Of a DNA stretch of 21,802 bases, positions 1 through 12,700 are shown piece after piece. The stretch is from Sphacelaria rigidula (taxonomy: Eukaryota > Phaeophyceae > Sphacelariales). Numbering within the stretch: position 1 is the first letter of the stretch; the number at the start of each line of letters is the position of its first letter. Below the pieces are notes generated by a model. The model was not told the DNA's origin. It searched no databases and worked only from the letters and a program-made list of their open reading frames with translations. The stretch is taken from NCBI GenBank assembly GCA_964200075.2, contig CAXNAA020000384.1, positions 1 to 21,802 of the forward strand. The letters run 5' to 3'. Position numbers and translations under genes: made by a program.

Positions 1-17
1 GGGGGGGGGGGGGGGGG
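1..17. repeat. Poly-G run at the sequence edge
   Basis: Seventeen consecutive G open the window. A run of this kind at base 1 may be a sequencing or assembly edge artefact rather than biology. Confidence 0.8.
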
Positions 18-200
18 CATGTATGTGGTGCAGTTACAAGCGAGACATTACGTCGCTGAAGCCGATGGGTGTAGCCTGATAAGATCGTCATTTTTCCAGG
101 CGATTCGCTCCCGCTGTAGCAGCGGGAAAAGGCGCATGAACCTTCCAGAACAGGGGCCTTGCTGGAAACGTTGTGCTCCTTGTTTCGTAGGATTTTTCAT

Positions 201-238
201 GATGTTTGTGTTTGTGTTTGTGTTGGTGTTTTTGTGTG
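201..238. repeat. TGTTTG-type microsatellite
   Basis: The sequence reads as imperfect repeats of TGTTTG/TGTGTT over about 38 bases. It lies upstream of the first supported exon. Confidence 0.8.
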
Positions 239-603
239 GGGCATACAGGAGTCGGAAAAGCCCGGTAACGACACTGCTGATGAGGGCCTTCAACGAGCTC
301 TGCACGCAGCGATTTTTCGCCGAGGTTCCGCCTCGATGTCCTCATTTCATTTTTGCCAATAGCAGCCGAGCTAACCCAATCAAAAGCCGTGTATGGTAGT
401 TGATACCTCCATTTCTGATTGCCTTCTCCCTGTTCTTGCCCCATACTTTCACTGCATCGGAGATGAAATGCCCATGATGAGCTCTAACGGCAGCGCAGCA
501 CGTTAGCTGACCACTATTTCCTTCTCCACGTGGGATTATTTGATTGGTCGACTCTTTTTTCATTGGCATCCCACGTCCTCCTCGTAGGAGTCGAAAAAGC
601 CCC

Positions 604-749
604 ATGTCGAGCCCGTTCAAGAGCTCCAATGGTAGCGTGTCATCCTCCGCCAAAGGAACACCCAACTGGCGCGGCGGGAGGGGAACCGACTCCTCTGCCC
701 TTGGCTTCAATCAACGCTTATGGGGATACCTCTTCCGAAACGTGAATCG
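604..749 (+). CDS. SCAPER: SCAPER exon 1 (start of N-terminal domain)
   Basis: The exon opens Ser/Gly-rich (MSSPFKSSNGSVSSSAKG) and ends with RLWGYLFRNVNR. That end matches the conserved W-x-x-LF-x-N-x-x-R start of the SCAPER N-terminal domain as I recall it. An in-frame TGA at 541-543 makes the ATG at 604 the first available start if the transcript is unspliced upstream. A plausible acceptor (CTCGTAG, 581-587) means the coding region could instead enter from an upstream exon at 588. The donor is CG|GTGAGA at 750. The exon ends in phase 2, and the first base of exon 2 completes an Arg codon. Confidence 0.75.
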
Positions 750-3700
750 GTGAGAGCCTCTACTTGTTCCCCCGCGACGTGGGCCTTGAATGGAAAAAAC
801 CCCGCCCGTTTCAAGGTCCGTCTTGTCCATTCAAGTATTTCGCCACGCTCTCGAACAAGGTTACTGGGTTACTGTGATACTGAAGTATTGGTGTCACACG
901 CTTGGCCTTGCGGCTGGCAGGTAGTAAATCGTGCGTTTCTGCTTTGCCAGGCCCTGCCACAAGTGCATCGCCCTTTGCGGTATACATATGCATATATATA
1001 GAGAGAGAGCAACACCACGGACGGTAGGACCCAGCGCTCATGTGGATACCCTGCCAGATATTAATGGACGAGTCTTGTGGCCTGTCCACGTTGATGTTTT
1101 CCGCTCCGACTTATTTCTTCCAGCGCTGTGGATGAACTTTACTATCTGTGCGAGGCGGAGGGGAGTGTCACCCATTGTCACGAAGCAGCGGAGCTTTTAG
1201 AAGGGTGAGACAATATAACGCTGTGTTTTCATCATGACAACACCACGTTTAGCCCATCTGGCGGCCACGTGCGTCTTGCGCGTGCTGGGGGAGCCTTTGC
1301 TTCACTCTGTGAATAGAGATGCGTGGTAATTTATTGTCGAGCATCAGTTCTACTCCAGCAGTATGTGCTCCATTCTTTTCCTCCAACCGAGCATACCCCG
1401 CTCGTTTATTGGGAGTGTACTGCTCATTTTGGACCCGTGTAAGATGCGCTGGACATGGCTGCACGTCTAACGTACGTCACGCCCACCAACGAGCACACAC
1501 ATATACGACTTGCTGCTGGGCACGTTTTTTTGCCGGGGTGAAGCGGGGGCGGATGCAGGATTTCGTTAGGATTAGTAAAATTTCACCGTCGCAACAAGTG
1601 GCACAGGGGACTTTCGGGTCAACCTAATCTCTCGTTCAACCCAGGACTTCCCTTCGCCCGTCGCTGTTCAATTGCACCTCGCAAACCGTGGTATCTCGCA
1701 ACTAACCTCTCTTGCCGGGTGCAAGCTGTGGGAGGGATTTCAATAAGCTAGTGGACCGGATCATCGACCAGACGCGTTTCGAAGAGGAGCAACGAGCTGC
1801 GAGGGCGGCGGAGAACACGGGGCAGGAGAGGGAGGAAGAATCGCTTCTGGACGTGGGCAGGAAACCGAAGGGCCTGGTGTGGGAGGTAGGTATTGGCAGT
1901 GCTTCGGCAAAAACCGTGCGAAGTCAGAGTATACTCATGTGCTGGCCACTCTTGAATCGCTTAGCTCCTTATTTTTGGCTTGTGTCTCCCCGCAAGGCAT
2001 GTTATATATATATATATAGTAGGGTGTTGATCTGGATCAGTGAGAACTATCGTTACACTGGAATTGGAGTCAAAAATGGAACTGGCGGAAGGGTACCAGT
2101 TGTTCAGTTTTTGTAAGGATTGCCGTCACCGGCTATTTTTATACCAATGTTTGTATGGTGTATTCATCACGATGCTTACTACTTGTACTACTGTTGTAGA
2201 ACGCCTGTTTTCATGCGCAGGGAATGTACTGACCAAGACTTGCAACTCGCTGAGCCCAGCAAATTAAACTGTTGATTTTCTTGGGTAGCACGCGGTAAGT
2301 TGGAGAGGAACATGGGATATCAATTCAGACGGAGGGCGCTTCGCAGGCGACGAGGGAAGTTGTTGGCGTCAACGACGCGTAAAGCAGCGGTGCACAGCTT
2401 CATGCTTCGTCTTTCGTGTTTCGGCTGATTTGTATTACATACGTCTGGCGTTCTGTGGTAGTACCAACAGCACATAAAAAGTGGGTTTTCCCTGGGCCGG
2501 TCACCAGCTGACTACTTGACGTGCTTTCGCCGTGTTTTTGTCCCGTCTGCTTCGTTCGTATCTCGTGGTTCTGCAGCTTGCCGTCTTTCGACCGTAGCAT
2601 AAAGGTCAACGGCTTGTCAGTCTCATGAGTAAAATGAAAGAAACATGAATTTTCGTGGCTTGAATACGGTGGGAACGCTTGATGCGGAACTGCCGATGCT
2701 CAAGCTCCAGTCTCTAACTGCATGATGAAAATCATTCTGAGCATGATGCAGCACATGCTCACAATACCTCGAAATGATACAGTAGACGAAATCTTCCAAG
2801 GTTTGTCCTTCCATTGTAAGACGTCCGAAAATAAGAAAAACGGACGATAACCTGCGAACACACAATACAATATGCGCCATGGCTTGCTGTTTAGCTACAC
2901 GCGTGTTTGTCGGTTCGGACGTCGAGACTTTGGCGCTCTTATCCCCACGTGATGCCAGCCTTGCGTTCCTTGTTCCCATCCCCCGCTTTTCATGGAGAGT
3001 CTCTGCTGCTGCATGCTTCAGATGAAGGGTTTTCGTATCGCTCACCGCTTTGGATGAGAATCAAATATCATCTAATTTTCTTCCCCCCTCAATGCGAGGT
3101 TTTTGTAACTATTGACGATTTTCGAAGAAAGACCAGCCAAATACCGCATTTTTTTTCTTGTCTCCGGCGGCGCTCCCGCGAGACCCCATCAACCAGCCCG
3201 GGGGGGGGGGGCGTTGGGGTCCGCGGCTTCGCCGCTCGTCGCCGATGTTTTTCCACTTGATCGGCGTCGATTAAGTGGTGAAGCATCGGCGCACTAGCCT
3301 TTGGCGCGGCCAGATTAAACCTACCTGAGCGAAGCTTCCAGTTCACAGCACTAATATATATATGAATAAGTAAATGAGCCACAGACGAGCGTGTGTTCAC
3401 TTTTCAGCTGTTATAGTGCAAGCCGACCGTATGGACGAACATCAAATGGCGCAATATTGTGCATCCCAACAGGTAGATTCACCGCAGACGAAGACGGAAA
3501 ACGCACGCCGTTTCATGACAACAAGTCACGCCGCCTTGTTTTTGCATTCCTTCACCGCTTCAGGTCCGCAAAACCACCTCGGCCGCCGGGGCCAGCGCCA
3601 TCGTCCTCAGTGCCATCGAGCGCATGGAAAGCCAAGGCCAGGGCCAAAGCCAACCGCCAACAGCAGTACCACAGCAATCGGCACCTTCGCAAATTTCTCC

Positions 3701-6700
3701 GAGAAATAAACAGGCTACGGTAGGTTCCCCATCTGCCGATTCATCGGCCGCGGCTTTTCCGGGCGTTCCCGATCCACCCGGAGTGTCAAGTGGTAACGGC
3801 GGGAGCGCCGCTGCCGTGGACCACCGTGAGCACGCCCGATGTAGGCCCGCTGCATCTGTTGCCTCGGTGAGCACTGCACCAGACAGTAGACAAGAAGGAG
3901 GAGATACTACTGAAGTGTCTCCTGCAACAGTTGGCCGCTCTTTCCGTGACGCGGGTGAAAAGAGAGCTCCAAGAGGCACGAAAGAATGCTCTGCTGTCGG
4001 CGCGGAGACAGTGGGGACGGCGCTAAGAACGACGCAGGGCACGGTGCTCGTCGCCGGGATGACCAGGAGTAAGGGTAACTTGGCGTCAAGGCTCGGCGAA
4101 GCCAGCGGCGGAAACGATGCCATGCCTCCCGGGGTAGTTGAAAGAGCGTGTGGTGAGGAAGCGGATGAGGGGTCCATAGGCACTGCTGATGCTAGTGCTG
4201 GCGCTGAGACCGGCGGACACACAGAACCAGTGGCCGAGTCGAATGTGCAGGGCGTTGATGCTTCGGGGGCCTCCTCTGTGACGGAATCGGCAACACGGCG
4301 GAGCGACGGCGGCCTCGCCCAGGACGAGGATGTGGTGCTGGTGGCTCCTGTCTGCATATCGGAGAAAAGGGCCATCACGGTATCCATTGTTGTCGACGGC
4401 GCTGGGACCAACAAACGCCAAACTCCTTGCACGAGTATAACGTCAACGAGGAGCAGTAATTGTGTGAGTGAGGCGAGATGTTTGGCGACCGGTGCACGCC
4501 CGGCACGGGACCCAACTGCAACTGTGAACGACGAACGATCGAGGGTAGGCGATACTTGCGGAGTTCAAGACGCAGAAACCAGTCGTCCAACTTCCCCCCC
4601 CGCCGGAGGTGTTGGGGTTGCAGATCCAAATCGGCGGCGCGGCGGATCGGGAAACACCTCTCGGCTGAATCCCCGGGCTGCACCGTTTACGTACAACCCA
4701 CCGGACGTACTGAAGGATCAGGGAGCCGCTGCTTACACGGGCTGCTCCGCCGCACCGAGCACCGGTAACAGCAGGGGCGGTGGGGGCGGCCGCAGCGGCG
4801 GGGGTACACGATTCAGGAATCCGACAGACGTCGGAGCACCGGCAAATGATGTTCAACATGCTCCAACGGCCGCAAAGTCGAGGAGTAAAAGAAACACGAA
4901 ACAAAATACCGCAGCGGTGGCCACCGTGGTTCATCAGACCCGCTCCCGTGAACGGGCCGCACCCGCATCAGCAGCGGCATCTGCAGCAGCGGTACCTGCG
5001 GAAACGCCCCCAAAGGCCAGTAACGCCGCCCGAGTTGCCTCAGCTAAGCGACCGGAGCGAGAGCTGGAGGGAGAATCAGATACACACTCTTGCACCTCAA
5101 CGATGGTGTATGATACGTCGAGTACTGTACCGAAAACGGTAGATTCAACAGAGGCGCTCGTTGCCGAGCGACAAGGTGTCCCGCGGACTTCGGTCGTGAG
5201 GATGTCGGAGGTTACGAAGTCGGACGTGTCGTCTACAGGTGGCGTTGGTAAGCGAACGGAGGAAGTTCGTGAGGCCGGAGCTGCTGCGCAAGCCGCCATC
5301 CACTTGCCGGTAAGAAGGGTTTCGCAATGCACGCGCGTGTTTGGCAACGAGTTCGGTAGGCGATGAGAGGGCGCAAGTCACGTTTTTCGCACCATAGATG
5401 AGCAATGCCACGGTAGGGGGGCACTTTTTGTTTCTCAACTCTTTGCTGTAGGAGCCTCTTGAGGACAAACACCTGAGCCTTTTGAACTGGAAAGGGCACC
5501 CCTACTGTGGCATTACTGACAGGTTGAACCATAGACCGTGCGTAGTCGGATGGCAGATTGTCCTCGAAAAAATGATTGCATGTGGCCAATTGCTCCTCCT
5601 AACCTTCCCAAGCGGAGCTGAGCGATCTAGCTTCCTATTACTTCTCTTCCCATTCGTTGTCAAAGGCAACCCTTACCATTACGAACCACACCATTTCGGA
5701 ATATTGCCTACGCGTTTATTTTGTAGTCCCAAGATTCGAGTCGCGTCTTCATCATACCCTGAAGGTGCTCCCCATCGCTGTCATTATCTAGTGAGCACTG
5801 TTTTGGTGACGTGCCTTCATGGCCGCGGCACAGCTGTGGTCCATCATCCTCGTCTGCTCTGAGCCATCGTCTACGTTTCTCAAGATTAAAACCGGCCGTG
5901 CTCAATTCCACCTTTTCAATACATTCCTTGATCCATCAAACCGTGTAGCTACCCTTGTTGGAGGTTGTTGGTGTGTTTGGACATACCCACCACCCGAGTA
6001 TGTTTTCTGTAGGTTATGGGGGGTTACTCCCATCAAAAGCGTCATTTGCAACAGAGATCCATATGATACACACCGCGGTATGCGCGAATGATGCAATTGC
6101 ATATGTTCCAAACGAGTTATTCCTTTTGGACCCCTTTACCACACGTGGATAGTTCACCATCTTTCAACGGCTATCTCACTGCAACCTTACCTCCCGTCTC
6201 CCCCCGCCCTACCGGTTGTGACGTGAACGTCCCCTATCTTCTATATCACAGCCGGATAGCAAATGGTCGCAACGACCGAAACTCACCCCGGACGACCCCA
6301 AAGTCTCGCCAACATCGGCCGCTGGTAGTTCCAAACCCGCTGTCGCGGCTGCACCCGTCACTGCATCTCAACTCCCCGTGGTAGCGAAGACATCGAAAAC
6401 CGCCGCACGTGCCAGTGCTACGTCGGGAATACTGCGCATCGGTGGTAGCAATGAAACCGTTGCCGATGCTGCTTCGGTGAGCAAGCAACGTGGTGGCGGC
6501 GGGCGCGGCGGCGGTGACGGCGGTAGTGTTGGCGTTGGAGATGGTGCTGCTGATGCCACCACGTGCGGGAAGCACCGTATTGCCGGTGGTGATGTTGCGA
6601 CAGCGTCGGCATCTACAGAGCAAGCAGGAGCAGCGACAGGAGCGGCGGTAGTAGTGATACCGAGGGTAACAAGGAGGCCGAATTCCGCGCCGGCTGATGT

Positions 6701-9700
6701 CCCAGCGACGTTTCGAAGAGGTACTGTGGACAGCAAAGATAGTGGCGCTGGCGGTGGAGAGGATGGAGACAAAGACATGAGCGACGGTTGCTGCTGCGAC
6801 GATGCCGACGCAGATTCTGCGTACGTCAACGCTATGGAAAAGATATGGGCGGAGGCCGAGGCTTGGGTTGATGCGGAAGCGCAGGCAAGTACTCTGCGGT
6901 GCGGTAGCGACGGTGTGTGAGTGGAATCTCCGATGAGGAAGGGAGGACAGGGTAGGCTGGTGGTGTGTGTACGGTGGAAGTGTACTGTAGGGTAGGATGA
7001 GATGTTTTGTCTTGTGTTACGGCGTGCAGTGTAGTGTAGAATGGTGAGCTGTACTAATGAGCTGTGTTGTGCGGAAGAGCTACCATCGATGGCCATAGAT
7101 ATCTGATTTTTCCCCGCGGCGTTTAGGGGAGGAAAACCTCGGCATCTTCATCAACCCGAAGGTTTGATCCCTGTGTCCAAACCGCCTGAGATGATGTCCC
7201 ATTGTTACCTACAAAACTGACACGGTTATGAGAGACGAGACTGACCGCGGTAGCACTTCAGAACGCCATATGTTTCCGCCCTCTGACCCGCTCTTACGTC
7301 CCCCCCCGCCACCGCCTCCGTCAGGCTGAAGAAGAAGCGTGGGCCAGATTGCCCGCTGTCGTCCCCTCCAACCCCGAATCCGAGGGAGGTCCATCCGATG
7401 CAGACGACGTCTACCGACCACGAGATTCCACCGCAACATCCCAGCCTTTGACCCTGTCTACACCGTCTGATAGGCAACGAACTGGGTCGCCAGAACGATC
7501 CGGACTTCATACGGATCTGGAGATCGAGATTCCGGCCTGTGACGACGATGATGGTGACGGTCTCCATAGTGAAGCGCTGGCGGCGCGCGTGGCGGCGCGT
7601 CGAGGTTTGGGGACTGGGTCGGCAGAGTGTCGAGAGGAAGGTGATTTTCTGCCCGATCCCGTTCTTGATGGTGATGGTTGTGCTGTCAGTGTTATTGTTG
7701 TCGTTGTCGTTATGATTCTACTTTATTGTGCAGCGACGGAACGTTTGATATGATTTTCTTGCGAAGCGGCGGGTTGCAGGAGCACTGCGGGTAGGCAAAA
7801 ACAGCGGACTTGATAGGCATGTCCGCGGCATACAATGGCACGTCTCGTTTGGTTACGGTGCGTTTGCTGTGTGTGCTGCCATGACCTTCGCTTGTGCTCG
7901 CTTATTGATCATCTCTGCATCGGAGGCTCGTTTCTTGACATGTTTTCATCAACGCAGTGCATGCTCTAAAAACACTCACCTTTCGCCGCGTATGCCATGT
8001 CTCCACCGCGATGTAGGCGTGTTCTTGGAGGAGTGGTATCACAGGCATGACAGCCACGGTGACCGGGCCGGCACTCACGCCGATGGCTACGAAGACGACG
8101 ATGATGAGGTACGTACAAGCTCGACATTCATTATCGACAATCGCTATTTCCCCAGATTTTTTTTATAAAATATCACCGCCTCAACACCATAAAATAAAAT
8201 ACGCTTCGCCTTCTCCCCGTGCATGTCACCCCTCCCCTGCCCTTTGACGACTAAGGCAAGCAACAGATGAGTACGCCCCCCCCCCCCCCCCCCCCCTGCC
8301 CCTTTAGTATTATTTTATCCCCCAAAAAGGCAAGCCTCGCAAAATGGGCTTCATGACCGAACGTGGTCGCTGACAACAAAATCTGCCCCCTCCCGACCCT
8401 TCCCCCTCCCTGTTCAGGAGGACGAAGACGACGAGGAGGCCAAAGACCGACTTGCACCGAGTAATGCCTCTTCCTTGCGCACCTCGGGGAGCAGGTACGG
8501 TAGCGGCGGGAAAAGCTGGCGTTCTCCCATGTCATCGTCGACGACATCCCTGAGTCGCACCAGGAAAGGGCGGTCATGTGACGCTGGTGGTGGAAGCGGC
8601 AGCGGTGGAATGTATATAAAAACGCCAGCCTCTGAGGGCAGCAGCGGTGCTTCTTATTTCGGGAACGAGCGCGGCTCGTGTGAAACCTTCGACGACAGTG
8701 AGTATGCCATAGCAACTTTGCGTCTTGTGTGGTGGACGGTGGTGGCGGTTCTGTTTGGTCCTAATGGTCTCTGTGCTTTGTAATTAGGTCCCGTTTTTGG
8801 TTCATACGTCGTCGGCTCGTGGTTTGGTTTGTGGGTCATTGGCCTATCCGTTCGTGGTGATAATCTCCCGCCCGGGGGCTGCTTGAATCCAGATTTCCGA
8901 GGGGGCGCACGTACGTGGCGTGGGATGCATAATGCCCCCCAAAGCTGCCGGTGGCAGGACGGTGTTACCTCGCATGTTGGACTTGCTTTTTCCCGCTATA
9001 TTACAGTTGTACTGAGTTGTTTTGCACGAATTAAAGACAAGAGGCCGCACTGGGATGAAGTCGTGATTGCCAGTATTGCCATATGTGGTGGCGTTGCTGT
9101 ACGTCGCTCAAACGGCGGGTTCCTTTGCTGTACCAGGTTGGTTGTTCTGTAGATCTTTGAGGAGGAAATATTCGACTTTCCACGCACTTGAACTGTAAAA
9201 TGACTATGAACAATTCGCAGTTCCCCCGGAAAAAGACGACAGTTCGCCGGGGACGAGGAATGTAGCCGCTGGGATATAGATGACGCCAGCCTTGCTTTTC
9301 TGAATATGAACGTTGCGGATGCCGTTGGCTTCCTTTGAGATACGTTCCATTCCATCGTTCATTTTATTTTTGCTCTTCTGTTTCGCTCGTGTGTGTTTGT
9401 CATCGGTCTTCACCGCCCGCCCTGCGCTCTTGTGCCCTCCTGGGTTTGTGTTACACGTTGCGTTTCTGCTTTCGTGAATTCGACTGTACCAGGCTGGGTG
9501 CCGTTTGCTCACCGTGAGTTGCAGAAGAAACTGTCCTCCCCGCAACGCAAGCCGCAGAGGAAACTACTCTCCGCGGCCGAGGCAAAACGTCGTCAAGAAA
9601 GGTAAGTGCATTCGGTCATTGGTCTCAGCTGAAATAATGACAAACGCAACCCGTATTGTATGTATTCATCTACCCGTGAGAGATGGACGCAAGTGGACCA

Positions 9701-12700
9701 GTAGTTGTGTACTGGTCTGCGGCAGTGAGCAGTTTCTATTCCCAGCAGTTTTGTATACGCACCGCCCCCCCGCCGCCGCCGCTTCTCGTGGTTTTTTGCA
9801 TATTATGGCAACATGTTACAGTATATTATGGCAACATAGTATCGCGGCATGCCGTTATACCCTATCATTTTAACACACGATTTTTCCGTGGTGTTGGCCA
9901 GACGGCCGCTTTTTGGTGTTTGAACTCGAATTGACATCACGATACACCGTGCAAATACATGTGTGTTTGTGTGTTCCTTGATGGTAAGCTGACTTCGCGT
10001 ATTACTGTGACAACTCGGCAAGTAGGTGCTGTACTTCGTTTTCTCGCGTTGATTTTCAGCGCCGTGGAGAACGTAAACCTTGTAGTTTTTTTTCACTTGT
10101 TGTGAGTTGCTCATATGTGTACATGTTTGTATAGGTAGCGACATATAATGATGAAGGTGAAGACCTAAGACTTCTGGCAATTCTTTTCCGTCTCCGAGTT
10201 GACACAGCCGGGACACGCACCACTCCTGCAATTCCGGGTTTTCATGGACTCGTTTTTTCGAGAAGACTTGTCGAAGCAGTTTGGACAAGCAGTGTAGAGT
10301 AATGCCGCGATAAATTCAAGGGGGATATCATTTCGGCTTTCGTAGCCAGCCGCCACGCATCGACGCTTGAACCGAAAACGCTCGCAAAATTTGGCGGCTG
10401 TGGCGACATCCTGAAATTCCATTATGGGGCATGACTTGCGACCAACTCCTTTTCCTTTCGGGATTTAAGGTTTGACTTTGCTACACGGCTGGCCGTGCAC
10501 TCCATGTGCACCGTCGTTTGCCGAAAGCGTTGCGAAAATACAAGTACCTTCGCGCGTTTCCTGATGAAACAACGCCAACACTTGTCGAGGCGTCCCGAAA
10601 AATGCGTCAAACATGCTGCGGAAAGTGTATAGTACGAACAATCAGACATGACTCCGCCATACGTGAACCCCCATTATATGTTTTTTTTTAATCAACTCTC
10701 ATTTTCGGGTATGACTGGTGTGCTCCATCGTCTGTTATTGAAGATTAGATATCGGGCGATGAATCCACAGGATGTGCCGATATGCTCCTCCTCCTCCTCC
10801 TCGGCCGCCGCCACTTCTTCCTCCTCCCGCATCTCCTCCGTAGTGGTGGTACTATTGCGAGGCCTCGGGTCTATTCGTGCACTTCCACATCATCCCGCAA
10901 ATACATTGCACAGAGTCCCCAGCAGCTGTGTCTTTTTTTCATTTCCTCTTCACTTGGGTTGTTTTTTGCGATTTTTCATCAGGCGGCAGATGGTGGCAGA
11001 GCTCAACCGCGCACAGCGGGCGAGCGGCATGGCGGAGAAGCTGAAGCAGCACGAAGAGAGAGCCAGGCAAGGAGCGACCACGGCGATAATACAGTGACCG
11101 CAGTGACCCTGTTTAAGACAAAGCGTACTGTATTTGGAACCCTAAAGACTGTTGAGGGTTCCGACGAATGAAGTGTCAACTGCAGGCATGAACAGATGAG
11201 ATACTCGCCATACTGCAGGGGCCTGAAGTTCCTCGAGCGGTTGAACCACCACGTACTTTGCGCCGTTGCTCATCGCTAAGGTTGTTTGTACGACAGAGGT
11301 TGGTCCAGACATCTCTGATGCTGGATGCTGGATGCTGTACCGCCGGATGCTAAACGTTACGATTCAGTGATCCTATTGCCGTAGGTTTTGTTAGTTTTCC
11401 GACCGTCTTCGCGATTGTCTGTTCTGTTTTTTTCTTGTTTTCGCTAGGGCAAGTGCGTCGTATTTTGTCTCATCTTGCCGTTTTGCGTTTGCGCTCTGTG
11501 TACTTGGTTGATATATCATCGCAAATGCAACCACCCGTAAATTATGTGCTGTACCCCGCAGTCCAGTGGCACTTTTTTCTCGTGACTTGGAAAGGACTTT
11601 TGAAGGTACTGTATGTCTCTCCTCCGCTGATGTCGATGTGTAGGTGAGGAAGGTGCGATTTCAGAAACGGGAATAGCCCCTGAAGGCCTACGGTCGATGG
11701 TATGCTTGGAGTGATCCAGTACAGTCCGTTGCAGTGATTTTGCACGAGTCAAGGAGACCGTCTTGCGACTCCAGTCAACCACGGTGCAGTCTCAGCCCTT
11801 ACTGGTAGTCCTCCGTACGTGCCTACATTTGTCGCTTCATGAAATGCAGGGGCGTGCGATTCCGGAAAGAAGAACAGATTCTGAAGGCAGAGGAAGAAGC
11901 GAGGAGGAAAATGGAGGGCGCCGACTTGAGACGACAGGAGCATCGCAGAGGGATCGTGCGAAAGGCTAGCGATGCCAATTCCAAGGTGCTACAATGAGTA
12001 CCATCGATTACACCCGCCTGAATTCATGTCAACTGTGTCCGTACTGTTACCCAGCTGGTGGGTGCAACTATGACATCGGTCAAATGTTCACGCCCACGTG
12101 GATTGCGGCGGCTGCAGATACTGAATGTCGCTTTGGATCAGTCTATGTCTGAACGTCTACACTCATCACATTTGGGATGGGTGTGGGCATGTCATACTGG
12201 AAGGAGCCGGAACGTAATCGACAACAATATCCCTTCAGCTGATCACCTCTTCCATGGTGGTAGGTACACGTTAGGTAGGACTAGCTCCAGTGCAGAAAAC
12301 GCTCGATTCAACGCCGTACTTGTTTCATGATTGCGCCGCGTTTGGAAATAATAAGGATGAGTTTGGAGGTGCACTATGCTATGCATGCGGTAACAGTGAA
12401 GGCGTGGCATAAGGCGACTCCTCTTTTTCCCCCGCATATGACCATCTGGTGCTTTTCCGTGACGTGCGCCATATTCGCTAGCAGCCACCCACGGACGAGA
12501 GTTTTCAGCGCTGAGACCCTGAGGCTTCTAGGAGGTTCATCAGCAGCTTAGCCAGACACTCGTGCATATTGTTCGGCTTCTTGTATTGGTCCACTCTCGT
12601 TCTCGACTGCGATCAACCCTGTGACCGCGAACTACAAAAGTCATCCTCCATTCGAGTCCGCGTATGCCGAAACATCACTTCGCGCATTGATTCTTGTATA

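Larger units (their letters stand above)
1..603. other. Upstream sequence, no supported gene
   Basis: The first 17 bases are G, which looks like a sequence edge. A TGTTTG-type repeat lies at about 201-238. Short ORFs exist on both strands but none has a recognisable protein or a phase-compatible splice pair. Promoter and 5' UTR of the SCAPER homologue may lie here; I see no clear TATA box. Confidence 0.5.
1886..3563 (+). other. SCAPER intron 3
   Basis: A 1,678-bp GTAGGT...CTTCAG intron, phase 0. It contains a (TA)8 run at 2003-2018, a G12 run at 3200-3211 and a short TA run near 3354. A 140-codon minus-strand ORF (3045 down to 2623) is present but unrecognised. Confidence 0.83.
9602..10982 (+). 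other. SCAPER intron 9
   Basis: A 1,381-bp GTAAGT...TCATCAG intron, phase 2. It holds a 23-bp tandem duplication (about 9801-9837), a CTC/TCC-rich stretch (about 10784-10807) and unrecognised minus-strand ORFs at 9803-10649. Confidence 0.85.

Noticed and set aside
3560-4432. 290-codon minus-strand ORF
   Set aside because: It is the shadow of exon 4. GC-rich Ala/Ser/Thr codons keep the antisense frame open, and the protein is low-complexity with no family pattern.
6368-7096. 242-codon minus-strand ORF
   Set aside because: It is mainly antisense to exon 5, Ala/Ser/Pro-rich, with no recognisable domain.
9525-9601. Alternative exon 9 start at 9525 (after GTTGCAG)
   Set aside because: It is out of phase with exon 8's perfect GTGAGT donor. 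Starting at 9493 restores the phase and adds WVPFAHRELQ, which leads naturally into KKLSSP.
11067-11093. GT donor at 11094 for exon 10
   Set aside because: It is in the same phase but has a weak consensus (GTGACC) and adds nine residues where the family alignment, as I recall it, has no room. Kept as the alternative to the GC donor.
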